DNA from: VYFG01 sp965213885
GTDB taxonomy: Bacteria > Pseudomonadota > Gammaproteobacteria > Arenicellales > Poriferihabitantaceae
Direction of reading: 5' to 3'
Assembly: GCA_965213885.1 (NCBI GenBank)
Contig: OZ243919.1
Coordinates: 434,001 to 498,000, forward strand
Length of the DNA: 64,000 bases
Below, one piece after another: positions 1-7,919 of the stretch (position 1 is its first letter; each line of letters begins with the position of its first letter). A program made the translations under genes and the position numbers. A model generated the notes under the pieces. It was not told where the DNA came from. It saw nothing but the letters and a program-made list of their open reading frames with translations, and did not search any database.

Positions 1-401
1 TGTACGGTCCTTCAGGCATCGTGGAGACATTACAGCGTATCGGCACCACCTTTCCCATCAGCAATATCGCCCTGGATTGCGGTATCGCGGCCATGGCCGA
101 CGGGGAGTACCAGGCTGCAATCAAACAGCGCAACCGGGCGCTGCGGACCGGACTGCAGGATGGCATGCGTTCCCTGGGCCTCGATCCGGTGGAAAGCCAG
201 GCGAATTTCGTACTGATCGGATTTCCCGCAGGCGGCCCCGATGCTGCGGACGCCGCCGAGGCGCTGTGGAAGCGGAACGTCATGGTCAGACGCTTTCCGA
301 CCCCCGCCTTCGCCAATCATATTCGCGTCTCTATCGGTACCGAGGAGGAAATGGTACTGTTCCATTCCATCCTGTGTACCTGCCTGGGTGAATCATGCTG
401 A
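1..401 (+). CDS. HisC-like aminotransferase, C-terminal part (partial)
   Basis: This is the C-terminal ~132 residues of a fold-type I PLP aminotransferase resembling histidinol-phosphate aminotransferase; the reading frame is open from base 3 and the gene starts upstream of the window. The end matches the small domain of the HisC family: NRALRTGLQDGMRSLGL, then SQANFVLIGFP, then VMVRRF and HIRVSIGTEEE. The PLP-binding lysine is not visible. It overlaps the next gene by 7 nt, so it is cotranscribed with a two-subunit ThDP decarboxylase. That context suggests it makes a 2-oxo acid for decarboxylation rather than acting in histidine synthesis. The substrate cannot be read from this fragment. Confidence 0.75.
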   Translation, partial: YGPSGIVETLQRIGTTFPISNIALDCGIAAMADGEYQAAIKQRNRALRTGLQDGMRSLGLDPVESQANFVLIGFPAGGPDAADAAEALWKRNVMVRRFPTPAFANHIRVSIGTEEEMVLFHSILCTCLGESC

Positions 402-895
402 GCGGAAATCGGATTATCGACGCGCTGAAAACGTCCGGTATCCGTTACGTATTGTCCGTACCGGACATCGTCACCAGCGACGGCCTGCTGTGGCCCGTCA
501 GCCGGGATCCGGATTTCAGACTGGTGCGGGTGTGCAAGGAGGATGAGGCGGTATCCATCGCCGCCGGGCTGTCGTTCGGCGGTGTCCGCGCCCTTGTGCT
601 GATACAGAACACGGGATTCATGGATTCCATCAATGCCATCCGGGTCATGGCGGTGGAGTACAACCTGCCGATCTGCCTGATGGTGGGATTGCAGGGCATG
701 GAGCCCGACCGCCTGCCCGCTGAATCCGGAAAATACAGTGTTCGCATCTGCCCGCCCTTGGCGGATGTCATGGATCTCGGGCACCACCTCATCCGGAACG
801 ATGATGACATCCCCGTGATTTCGAGGGAAATCGAGCGCGCCTATACCGCGCCCGGGCCGGTTGCATTTTTTATCGGGAGGTCTCCTGCGACATGA
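395..895 (+). CDS. ThDP-dependent decarboxylase, alpha (PYR-domain) subunit
   Basis: A 166-aa protein with the N-terminal pyrimidine-binding domain of ThDP enzymes, of the sulfopyruvate/phosphonopyruvate decarboxylase type in which the two ThDP domains are separate polypeptides (compare ComD). Visible family features are VCKEDEAVSIAAGLSFGG, which carries the ThDP-activating glutamate, followed by LIQNTGFMDSINAI. It overlaps the downstream subunit gene by 4 nt (ATGA), as expected for stoichiometric subunits. With the upstream aminotransferase it could turn an amino acid into a 2-oxo acid and then an aldehyde. Sulfopyruvate is one candidate substrate, but specificity is inference. Confidence 0.75.
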   Translation: MLSGNRIIDALKTSGIRYVLSVPDIVTSDGLLWPVSRDPDFRLVRVCKEDEAVSIAAGLSFGGVRALVLIQNTGFMDSINAIRVMAVEYNLPICLMVGLQGMEPDRLPAESGKYSVRICPPLADVMDLGHHLIRNDDDIPVISREIERAYTAPGPVAFFIGRSPAT

Positions 896-1461
896 TGAAG
901 CGGGACGAATGCCTGCAGGCCCTCAGCCGGCACTACACCGACCAGGTGGTGGTCCCGGCTTATCAGGCCGCGTTCGAATGGATGGTGATCTGTCCGTCGG
1001 ACCTTACCTATCTCACCACCGGCGCCATGGGACAGGCGTCGTCCCATGCCCTGGGGCTGGCCCTGGCGCGTCCCGACAGGGCTGTATGGGTACTGGATGG
1101 TGACGGCAGCCTGTTGATGAATCTCGGCTCCCTGGTCACGATCGCCAGCGTGGCGCCGGGAAACCTGCACCACTTTGTCTGTCACAACGGCGTCTACGAG
1201 GCGAATGGTTCACACCCGATTCCCGGACAGGGTATCGTGGATTTCCCCGGACTTGCGCGATCCGCGGGATATTCCCATTGTTGCCGTTTCGACGACCTGG
1301 ACGACTTCCGTTCACGTATCGGGGATGTACTTGGCCTGAATGGACCGGTGTTCATCGAATTGATCGTGGAGCAGGGGGCGGTCTATCCTCAGGATTATGC
1401 CCAGTTGCACAGCGCCGAACGAAGGGCGAGCTTTCGCGCCGCATTCGGTCCCCCGGCGTGA
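892..1461 (+). CDS. ThDP-dependent decarboxylase, beta (PP-domain) subunit
   Basis: A 189-aa protein carrying the diphosphate-binding half of a ThDP enzyme (compare ComE). The GDG...N Mg/ThDP signature is present: LDGDGSLLMNLGSLVTIA, with the closing asparagine in CHNGVYEANG. It is preceded by a good ribosome-binding site (GGGAGG, about 11 nt upstream) and overlaps the alpha-subunit gene. The alpha and beta proteins together equal one sulfopyruvate- or phosphonopyruvate-decarboxylase-type enzyme. It is convergent with an aldehyde dehydrogenase gene about 210 bp downstream, which could oxidise the aldehyde product. The 1462-1670 gap holds no convincing gene or terminator. Confidence 0.75.
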   Translation: MMKRDECLQALSRHYTDQVVVPAYQAAFEWMVICPSDLTYLTTGAMGQASSHALGLALARPDRAVWVLDGDGSLLMNLGSLVTIASVAPGNLHHFVCHNGVYEANGSHPIPGQGIVDFPGLARSAGYSHCCRFDDLDDFRSRIGDVLGLNGPVFIELIVEQGAVYPQDYAQLHSAERRASFRAAFGPPA

Positions 1462-1670
1462 CGGCGTACCAAGGAAAGTCTACACAGCGATCCCGATTCC
1501 GTCGCCTTCCGGTCGTTGCAGTCAGCGCATGGAGGCAGTCGCCGGCAGCCGGCTACCCGTCGTCCCGGGACCGGTCATGGGAATGCATGCACCAACTGGC
1601 CGGGGGCGGCTGATGCGTTCGGCCTGGCAGGAGGAAGCGGAGGCCCTGGCCGCGGCCTGACCCGGCGGTT

Positions 1671-3143
1671 TCAGGCAAACGGGTTCGGTACCGCTTCCGC
1701 GTTGTTGATCCACACGCTTTTCACCTGCAGATACTCCCGGATCATCTCCTGACCGTTTTCCCGGCCGATGCCGCTCAGCTTGTAGCCTCCTGCCGGTGAC
1801 ATCATGCTGACGGACCGATAGGTATTGATATAGACGGTCCCGCACTTGAGGTTCGTCGCCATCCGGTGTGCCAGGCGGCTGTTTTCCGTCCATACGCCCG
1901 CGGCCAGTCCGAAGGAACTGTCATTGGCCATGGCCACCGCATCGGCTTCATCCGTGAAGGTCGTCATGCCAGCCACCGGCCCGAAGACTTCCTCTCTGGC
2001 GATGCGCATGTCCGGGCGGACATTGCGATAGATGGTGGGTTCGACGAACCAGCCCGCTTCGCAGCCCGGGCGGGTGGCGCGATGACCGCCCACAACCAGA
2101 TCCGCGCCTTCGGCCTGCGCGGAATCGAGGAAGCCCAGGATGGTGTTGAACTGCATTTCATTGGCGATGGGGCCGATCCGGGTCGCCGGGTCGGATGGAT
2201 CACCCATCGGGAGATCAGCCAACGCGTCGACCAGCCGTTGTTCAAATTCCGGCGCGATATCCCGCTGCACCAGGATTCGCGAACCCGCCACGCAGGTCTG
2301 GCCGTTCGACAGGAACAGGCCGGACAGCACCCCGTGTACGGCATTGTCCAGACGGGCATCGGCAAACACGATCTGGGGCGATTTTCCACCAAGCTCCAGG
2401 GTCACCGGTTTCAATTGTTCGGCTGCCGCCCGGTTGACAGCACGCCCGCCGTTCACCGAGCCGGTAAAGGTCACCTTGGCCACATCCGGATGGGAAACCA
2501 GGGGTTCTCCTGCGCCATCGGCGTATCCCGTCACAACGTTGACCACACCCGGCGGGAATCCGGCCTGTTGCACGAGCTCCATGAACGCCAGCGTGGATGC
2601 GGATGCATGCTCGGAGGGCTTGACCACCACGGTGTTCCCCGCGGCCAGGGCGGGCGCGAGCTTCCACAGCATGAGCATGACCGGAGAATTCCAGGGCGTG
2701 ATCGCAGCGACCACGCCCAGGGGCTCGTAGCGGGTGAAATTGAAGACATCCGGAATATCCAGCGGAATCACCGCCCCTTCGATCTTGTCGGCCAAACCGC
2801 CATAGTAATACAGCCATTCCGGCAGATAGCGGAACTGGGGCAGTGCCTCGGCCAGCCGTTTGCCGTTGTCCCTGGCCTCAATCCGGGCGATCTCCTCTCC
2901 GTGATCCCGTAGCAGGTCGCCCAGGCGTCTCAAGAACCTCCCCCGGGAGGTGGCGTTCGTGGTAGCCCACTCTCCCTGCTCGAACGCCCGTCTTGCCGCG
3001 GCCACCGCGGCATCGACGTCCTTCCGGCCACTATGGGGGATTCGGGCCCAGGGCTTGCCGGTGTATGGTTCGACGCTGTCAAACCATTGGCCGGTCGACG
3101 GATCGTGCCAGTCACCGTCAATGAACAGGCGAAATGTCTTCAT
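1671..3143 (-). CDS. NAD(P)-dependent aldehyde dehydrogenase
   Basis: A 490-aa protein of normal length for the aldehyde dehydrogenase superfamily, cytoplasmic. Catalytic elements are present: ITPWNSP (Asn152), the general base Glu250 in TLELGGKSP, nucleophile Cys284 in NGQTCVAG, and the cofactor loop FTGSVNGG. It resembles the broad betaine-aldehyde/semialdehyde/aromatic-aldehyde group, and its substrate cannot be told. Its start overlaps the stop of an upstream LysR gene by 4 nt on the same strand, so regulator and enzyme are cotranscribed. It converges on the ThDP decarboxylase genes, whose aldehyde product it may oxidise. Confidence 0.9.
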   Translation of the reverse strand: MKTFRLFIDGDWHDPSTGQWFDSVEPYTGKPWARIPHSGRKDVDAAVAAARRAFEQGEWATTNATSRGRFLRRLGDLLRDHGEEIARIEARDNGKRLAEALPQFRYLPEWLYYYGGLADKIEGAVIPLDIPDVFNFTRYEPLGVVAAITPWNSPVMLMLWKLAPALAAGNTVVVKPSEHASASTLAFMELVQQAGFPPGVVNVVTGYADGAGEPLVSHPDVAKVTFTGSVNGGRAVNRAAAEQLKPVTLELGGKSPQIVFADARLDNAVHGVLSGLFLSNGQTCVAGSRILVQRDIAPEFEQRLVDALADLPMGDPSDPATRIGPIANEMQFNTILGFLDSAQAEGADLVVGGHRATRPGCEAGWFVEPTIYRNVRPDMRIAREEVFGPVAGMTTFTDEADAVAMANDSSFGLAAGVWTENSRLAHRMATNLKCGTVYINTYRSVSMMSPAGGYKLSGIGRENGQEMIREYLQVKSVWINNAEAVPNPFA

Positions 3144-4063
3144 GTCTGTACCACCTTGTTTGCTTCCTCCCGCCTGCAGTGATCCAGGGCATGTTCGTAG
3201 AACAGGCGGCCAAGACGTGAGGTGGGGATATTGGCCCGGGTGATCACCATGATGTCGATAGGCATGGCCGGTTGCAGCGGCCGAAACACCAGCAGGTTGT
3301 CATTCATCGAGGTAGGCAGCTCCGGCCCGACGATGGATACCCCCAGGCCCGCACCGACCAGGCCGTAGATCGCGTCAGCGGTTCGGGCCTGGATATCCAG
3401 GCGGCAATTGACCCCGTGTTGCTCAAGCATCATCATCGCCTGATAGTGGAACAACGAGTCCCTCGCCAGAGAGATGAACCGTTCGCCGTCCAGGTCCTCC
3501 GGGCGGATACTCAGCTTCTCGGTCAGCGGATGCTCTGCCGGCAGCACGCAATAGGCCTGTAGCCTGCAAAGGCGCTCGGCACTCAGTTCCTTTTCGTCAA
3601 TGGGGCCCGAGGCGATGCAGACATCGTATTGGTCCGTCGTGATGGCCACCAGTGCCTCGCTGCGAGGCAACACCTCCAGCCAGATCCCGACTCCGGAATG
3701 GACGGCGGAAAATCCACCCACCAGCTCAGGCAATACCCGGGACGCCAGTCCGGGCATGGTGACGAGGTTCAGTGTTCCGGTGCGGCAATGGCGGATTGCC
3801 TCGGCCGTGGACTTGAGATCCTCCAGTCCGACAAAGGCGCGCTTGACCTCCTTGTAAAGGGTCACTCCTTCCTCGGTGGCCACCAGGTTGCGGCCGCTCT
3901 TGCGGAACAGGGGAAACCCCACGTTGCGTTCCAGATCCCCCACGAGTCGGCTCACCGCAGGCTGACTGATGGACATGAGCTGCGCGGCGCCAGTCACCGA
4001 GCCGGATGCCATGACCGTACGGAAAGCCTCTATCTGGCGAAAATTCATCATGGCATTATACAT
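3140..4063 (-). CDS. LysR-family transcriptional regulator
   Basis: About 300 aa with an N-terminal winged HTH (FRQIEAFRTVMASGSVTGAA, then SISQPAVSRLVGDLE) and a C-terminal substrate-binding effector domain, the usual LysR layout and length. The annotated start gives an extra MYNAM. The internal ATG at 4048, giving MNFRQIEAF, matches family N-termini better. A perfect TATAAT lies at 4055-4060 on the minus strand, inside the first codons of the longer form, which favours 4048. It is divergent from the Rieske oxygenase at 4138 and cotranscribed with the aldehyde dehydrogenase, so it probably controls both directions. Confidence 0.9.
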   Translation of the reverse strand: MYNAMMNFRQIEAFRTVMASGSVTGAAQLMSISQPAVSRLVGDLERNVGFPLFRKSGRNLVATEEGVTLYKEVKRAFVGLEDLKSTAEAIRHCRTGTLNLVTMPGLASRVLPELVGGFSAVHSGVGIWLEVLPRSEALVAITTDQYDVCIASGPIDEKELSAERLCRLQAYCVLPAEHPLTEKLSIRPEDLDGERFISLARDSLFHYQAMMMLEQHGVNCRLDIQARTADAIYGLVGAGLGVSIVGPELPTSMNDNLLVFRPLQPAMPIDIMVITRANIPTSRLGRLFYEHALDHCRREEANKVVQT

Positions 4064-4137
4064 AACAATTCAACATTCAAGTAGTGATTTAAAATTATAT
4101 TTGTTATGATTGTCCGAGGTCCCTGAAGTCAATCACC
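4049..4137. promoter_or_regulatory. AT-rich divergent promoter/operator between lysR and Rieske oxygenase
   Basis: A short AT-rich intergenic stretch in high-G+C DNA. It holds a perfect 8-bp inverted repeat, CATAACAA at 4061-4068 and TTGTTATG at 4101-4108, with arms 40 bp apart centre to centre. A minus-strand TATAAT lies at 4055-4060. The position between a LysR gene and a divergent catabolic gene fits a LysR recognition/activation region; binding is inferred. Confidence 0.5.
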
Positions 4138-5481
4138 ATGTCCAGAGAAACCCGCTGGGTAGACCAGCCCTACCACGGATACCACCTCGCCACACTCCCG
4201 GGAGAGGATGAGGAACTGACGCATGTGGAGCCCGGTACGCCGGGTGGTGAATACCTGCGCCGGTTCTGGCACCCCATCGCGATGACCGAACGGATCGGCG
4301 AGCGACCGGAAATCCTGTGCATCCTCGGCGAGGAGCTGGTGATCTTCCGCACCCTGAACGGTGAACTCGGCCTGCTGCACAAGCATTGCCTGCACCGCCG
4401 GATGTCCCTTGAGTTCGGCAAGATCGAACAGGATGGAATCCGCTGTGCGTACCATGGCTGGAAGTTCGCCGCCAATGGACGTGTCCTGGACAAGCCCGGA
4501 GAGCCCAATCCCGGCGGTATCCAGGAACGCAACTGCCTGGGCGCCTATCCGGTACAGGAATACCATGGCCTGGTATTCGCCTACATGGGTCCGCCGGACG
4601 AATGCCCCGAATTTCCCTACATGGATTCCATGGAGATCGAGGGCCACGATCTCGTTCCCTATTCCATTCATTCTCCCTGCAACTGGCTGCAGGAAAGTGA
4701 AAACTCCATCGACCCGATTCACAGCGTCTTCCTTCACGGGCGCATCAACGGCCCGCAATTTCCGGGGCTGGAGAACTTCGTCAATCTGCCCGTGGTGGTA
4801 TACCACAAGATTCCGACAGGGTTCGTCTACAGCCATGCGCGACGCCTGGACGACCTGATCTGGATCCGTTTCCATGACCACCTGACACCCAATTTCGCCC
4901 AGAACGGCGGCATGTTTCAAAGCTATTCACAGCCCACCTTTTTCGGACGTCCCAGCCTGTCAAAATGGGTTGTGCCCATCGACAACACCAACAGCCGCAA
5001 GTTCGGCTGGCGGCATTTTGACGACACCAATGAAGTCCTGCGCAGGGGCGAGCGTGCTGAAGTCGGCTGGGAAAGCGTGGACTTCTATGGCCAGACAGGC
5101 CATCGCAGCCGCGATGAAATGCGGAGCAACCCGGGGGATTGGGAGGCATGGACCAGCCAGGGCCCCATCAATATCCACGCCAGGGAATACCTTGGCGCCA
5201 CCGACCGGGGTGTCGCCATGCTGCGCAGCAAACTGCGCAGGGACATTCGGGCAGTGGCGGCCGGAGAGACTGTGACGCGGCCGGAGGGCACACCGGAAAG
5301 GCCGATTCACACCTACGGCGGCGACACCGTGCTCCGTATCTCCCGGCGGCAGGAGGACGAAGACGCCTTTCTGTCGGACATACAGAAACGGGTGGCGGAG
5401 ATCTACTTCCGCGGTGACGGTTATGAAGGCAGGGACCGGTTGGAATTCCTGCAACGGGAGCTGGCACTGCTGTCCGACTGA
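4138..5481 (+). CDS. Rieske non-haem iron oxygenase, alpha subunit (copy 1)
   Basis: A 447-aa protein of the phthalate-dioxygenase-like Rieske oxygenase class. Rieske [2Fe-2S] ligands are Cys84-x-His86 and Cys103-x2-His106. The mononuclear iron site is DPIHSVFLH, with His195 and His200 and bridging Asp192. The N-terminal GTPGGEYLRRFWHP is typical of this ~440-aa group, which includes ring hydroxylases and O/N-demethylases. Electrons must come from a reductase, and none is encoded in this window. It is the first gene of an operon with a 71-aa protein and an amidase, divergent from lysR. Two further paralogues lie at 21018-22370 and 43005-44345. The substrate is unknown. Confidence 0.9.
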   Translation: MSRETRWVDQPYHGYHLATLPGEDEELTHVEPGTPGGEYLRRFWHPIAMTERIGERPEILCILGEELVIFRTLNGELGLLHKHCLHRRMSLEFGKIEQDGIRCAYHGWKFAANGRVLDKPGEPNPGGIQERNCLGAYPVQEYHGLVFAYMGPPDECPEFPYMDSMEIEGHDLVPYSIHSPCNWLQESENSIDPIHSVFLHGRINGPQFPGLENFVNLPVVVYHKIPTGFVYSHARRLDDLIWIRFHDHLTPNFAQNGGMFQSYSQPTFFGRPSLSKWVVPIDNTNSRKFGWRHFDDTNEVLRRGERAEVGWESVDFYGQTGHRSRDEMRSNPGDWEAWTSQGPINIHAREYLGATDRGVAMLRSKLRRDIRAVAAGETVTRPEGTPERPIHTYGGDTVLRISRRQEDEDAFLSDIQKRVAEIYFRGDGYEGRDRLEFLQRELALLSD

Positions 5482-5696
5482 TGGGTCAGCATCGCGTGGA
5501 TGTCTATCGGCAGCGGAAGGCGTACAGCGCTGAGGTACAACGCCTGCTGCAGGCGGTGGAATCCGCCATGGAAGGCAGCCGGCACTTCCATCACTGCCCG
5601 GGGCCGGATGGGTTCCAGGTCCTGCTGAACGGGTGGTCGGACTATCGTTCGCCCGTGGTGCCGGCGGGAAGCACCGCCACTTCCCCGGGTGACTGA
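5481..5696 (+). CDS. Hypothetical 71-aa protein coupled to oxygenase and amidase genes
   Basis: A small frame whose ATG overlaps the oxygenase stop (TGATG) and whose stop overlaps the GTG start of the amidase by 8 nt. Without it there would be a 207-bp gap inside an otherwise tight operon. The product is hydrophilic (YRQRKAYSAEVQRLLQAVE, then FHHCPGPDGFQVLLNGWSDY), with no signal peptide or membrane segment and no family I recognise. Its size and position would suit a small accessory subunit of the oxygenase. It may equally be a decayed remnant; the coupling at both ends is the main support. Confidence 0.5.
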   Translation: MGQHRVDVYRQRKAYSAEVQRLLQAVESAMEGSRHFHHCPGPDGFQVLLNGWSDYRSPVVPAGSTATSPGD

Positions 5697-7071
5697 TCGC
5701 GACATCCGGTCGCTGAGTGTTCCGGACATGGTCCGGTCGCTGGCATCTGGCGAGCTGAGTTCGCTGGCAATCACCTCGGCCTATCTCAATCTTGCCCACA
5801 GCAGGAACCCCGAGATCAATTGCTACATCCGGATCGAGTCGGACAGCGCCCTGGCCGCTGCGGAACAGGCGGATGCCGCCCGGCGCCGTGGAAAGGAGGT
5901 CCATCCCCTTTGCGGCATGCCGATCGCCATCAAGGACATATTCCATCGCCGCGGCATGCCGGTATCGGCAGGATCCGGCGCCCATGCCGTCGATTCCGGT
6001 CCTGACGCGACCGTGGTCCAACGGCTGAAACAGGCGGGCATGCCCGTTCTGGGCACCCTGAATCTGGACGAATTTGCCGCCGGGGGGTCCGGTATCAATG
6101 AACACTTTGGTCGATGCCGCAACCCGGTTGGCCGTCATTTCCTTTCGGGCGGATCTTCGTCGGGGGCCGCCGCCGCAGTCGGCGCGCACATGGCGCCACT
6201 GACGCTGGGTTCCGATGCCGGCGGGTCCATCCGGTTGCCTGCAGGGTGGTGTGGCGTTACCGGCCTGAAGCCGACCTATGGACAGGTGTCCCGATACGGT
6301 GTGATCCCCCGCACCTGGTCGATGGATTGCATCGGCCCCCTGGCGGGTGACGCCGCGAGTTGTGCGCTACTGCTGGAACTCATTGCCGGCGAGGATGGCC
6401 GGGACCCCTCGACGCTGCAGGGAAAGCAGTTGTTTACACCCGTGCCCGATGTTCCCGACCGTTCGCTTCGGATCGGGGTGGATCGAAGCATTTCCGAAAC
6501 CATTGGAAGGCACCAGGGCGTGGCGCTTTCCCGGGTGGAAGCCGTACTCCGGGAAATCGGCCTGGGCATCGTCGAGGCCGTGTTGCCGGATTTCGAACCA
6601 TGGAACCAGCTTCACCAGGTGGTTGTGAAATGTGAGGGCGCCGCCTATCTGGCTCCGCTGCTGTCATCCGATGAAAACAGGGTGTCGGAATCAGTCCGGC
6701 ACGTGGTTCGGGAGGGTTATGAGATTCCCGCCGCGGCCTATCTTTCCGCATTGAGACTTCGGCTGCCCGTGTTGCAGAAATTTCTCGAGAACGCCTTTGG
6801 AAACGCGGACGCCATCCTGTTGCCCCTGTGCCCGGATGATGTCCCGTCCAGTGATCATCATGACATCCAATGGCTCTTCGCCCGCTCCGCGCGCTTTACC
6901 AGGTTCGTGAACTATCTGGGATTGCCTGCGATCGCCTTCCCGGTATGCCGGGATGACAATGGCATGCCCGTATCGGTTCAATTACTGGGCAAACCCAGGG
7001 ACGAGTTTACGTTGATCGCTCTTGCCAATGCCTTCGAGCGCGCCTCAGGGGGATTTCATACAGGTATGTGA
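5689..7071 (+). CDS. Amidase signature family hydrolase
   Basis: A 460-aa amidase-signature enzyme (GatA/AtzF/AtzE-like) with the Ser-cisSer-Lys triad visible: Lys in MPIAIKDIFH, Ser in LSGGSSSGAAAA, and the nucleophilic Ser in GSDAGGSIRLPAGWCG. It starts with GTG, overlapping the previous stop. It would hydrolyse a C-N amide or carbamoyl bond, plausibly in the substrate or product of the Rieske oxygenase in the same operon. It is not the tRNA-charging GatA, since no gatB or gatC is adjacent. A second amidase-signature protein lies at 13183-14469 in another Rieske operon. Confidence 0.88.
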   Translation: MTDRDIRSLSVPDMVRSLASGELSSLAITSAYLNLAHSRNPEINCYIRIESDSALAAAEQADAARRRGKEVHPLCGMPIAIKDIFHRRGMPVSAGSGAHAVDSGPDATVVQRLKQAGMPVLGTLNLDEFAAGGSGINEHFGRCRNPVGRHFLSGGSSSGAAAAVGAHMAPLTLGSDAGGSIRLPAGWCGVTGLKPTYGQVSRYGVIPRTWSMDCIGPLAGDAASCALLLELIAGEDGRDPSTLQGKQLFTPVPDVPDRSLRIGVDRSISETIGRHQGVALSRVEAVLREIGLGIVEAVLPDFEPWNQLHQVVVKCEGAAYLAPLLSSDENRVSESVRHVVREGYEIPAAAYLSALRLRLPVLQKFLENAFGNADAILLPLCPDDVPSSDHHDIQWLFARSARFTRFVNYLGLPAIAFPVCRDDNGMPVSVQLLGKPRDEFTLIALANAFERASGGFHTGM

Positions 7072-7191
7072 TGGGATGTCGTCGAGCGGTCAGCGAAACC
7101 CGCACAACGGCCCCGGCGATCCTGCAGACTGTGGACTGGCCAATCTCGAACCGCCTTTCGGTCTTCAGGCCGCGATCGAAGGTTAGAAATA

Positions 7192-7909
7192 TAAGAGGTC
7201 TTTTACTGGACAGGGATTAAAACGGGCTCATCACAGATATAGGGGCCATCTACAAGGCCTGCCGTCAAATTGGTTGTCATATATCCCTTTCGATTGTTTC
7301 GACCCATCAATCCTATCTCTATTTTTTTAAGAAAGCCGTGGGGATCTTTGGACCTAAAGATTAAACTTGATTCATAACGGTATCCCAACCCCTGATAATC
7401 CATCAAAAACCCCTTTGCTGGATCTTTACCGGCTTTGGTTTGAAGAAGCCTTTGGACGATTTGATCCCGACTCTTCGTGGGAGAGACAAGGCTGACCTGA
7501 TTATAAATCCTCATTCTAAAAGGAGCTTTAAAGGTATAAGCAGGAAGAATGTGGGAACTCAATCCCGGGGTAATCAATTCCACCCCATCAAAATGATCGG
7601 GGGCTGAACTGTATAAATGCTTGTCTGTGGCCTCTGTGGATAGTTGCTCTATGATCAGGACTCGATCGATCAATTCTCCATCGGCTTGAACTTCTTGACA
7701 AGCGATACGAATCATCTGAAATTCACTTTCCTGAGCGTCCGCCAAGGCTGGATGGACCACACTCGTCAATATGAAAAAAGAAAAATAGAACATATAAATT
7801 TTCACACAAACCTCCTCTGTTGAGAATTAGGACACTACACTCGGATGAAGACGGAACACGACATTGCGATAGGTGGAATCAGTCATCTCCCCAATTCTGT
7901 CAACTCTGC
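7192..7909 (-). repeat. Inverted long repeat, copy 1 (AT-rich gene unit)
   Basis: The region matching 60044-60756 in reverse orientation. At the gene's 3' end similarity stops abruptly just after CCAGTAAAAGA. At the 5' side an 18-nt identical block CAGAGTTGACAGAATTGG (minus strand, about 7891-7908) lies ~85 nt before the start codon, with diverged sequence between. The block contains a consensus -35 hexamer TTGACA, so it may be a promoter kept in both copies. No terminal inverted repeats or target-site duplication could be recognised. Confidence 0.7.
7203..7805 (-). CDS. AT-rich secreted protein of unknown function, copy 1
   Basis: A 200-aa protein starting with GTG behind a strong ribosome-binding site (AGGAGG). 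The N-terminus is a signal peptide (MKIYMFYFSFFILTSVV, cleavage likely after ALADA), so it is exported. No family is recognised. The mature part is a mixed sequence with no obvious catalytic motif, and two cysteines are visible. The gene is about 40 % G+C by eye against about 60 % in its neighbours, indicating transfer. A second intact copy, about 90 % identical in protein (roughly 19 differences in 200) and of identical length, lies at 60143-60745 in the opposite orientation. Differences cluster in the first residues and in the RYESSLIFRS segment. Confidence 0.8.
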   Translation of the reverse strand: MKIYMFYFSFFILTSVVHPALADAQESEFQMIRIACQEVQADGELIDRVLIIEQLSTEATDKHLYSSAPDHFDGVELITPGLSSHILPAYTFKAPFRMRIYNQVSLVSPTKSRDQIVQRLLQTKAGKDPAKGFLMDYQGLGYRYESSLIFRSKDPHGFLKKIEIGLMGRNNRKGYMTTNLTAGLVDGPYICDEPVLIPVQ

Positions 7910-7919
7910 TTGTCAGCCC

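Noticed and set aside
4960..6189. 409-codon minus-strand frame spanning the oxygenase-amidase junction
   Set aside because: It crosses two real genes on the other strand and has Arg/Pro-rich shadow composition.
5689..7071. gatA (tRNA amidotransferase subunit A)
   Set aside because: The amidase triad is present, but there is no gatB or gatC nearby and the gene is embedded in an oxygenase operon.
7203..7805. AT-rich gene as part of a prophage
   Set aside because: No phage structural, lysis or integration genes lie near either copy; each copy is a lone gene unit.
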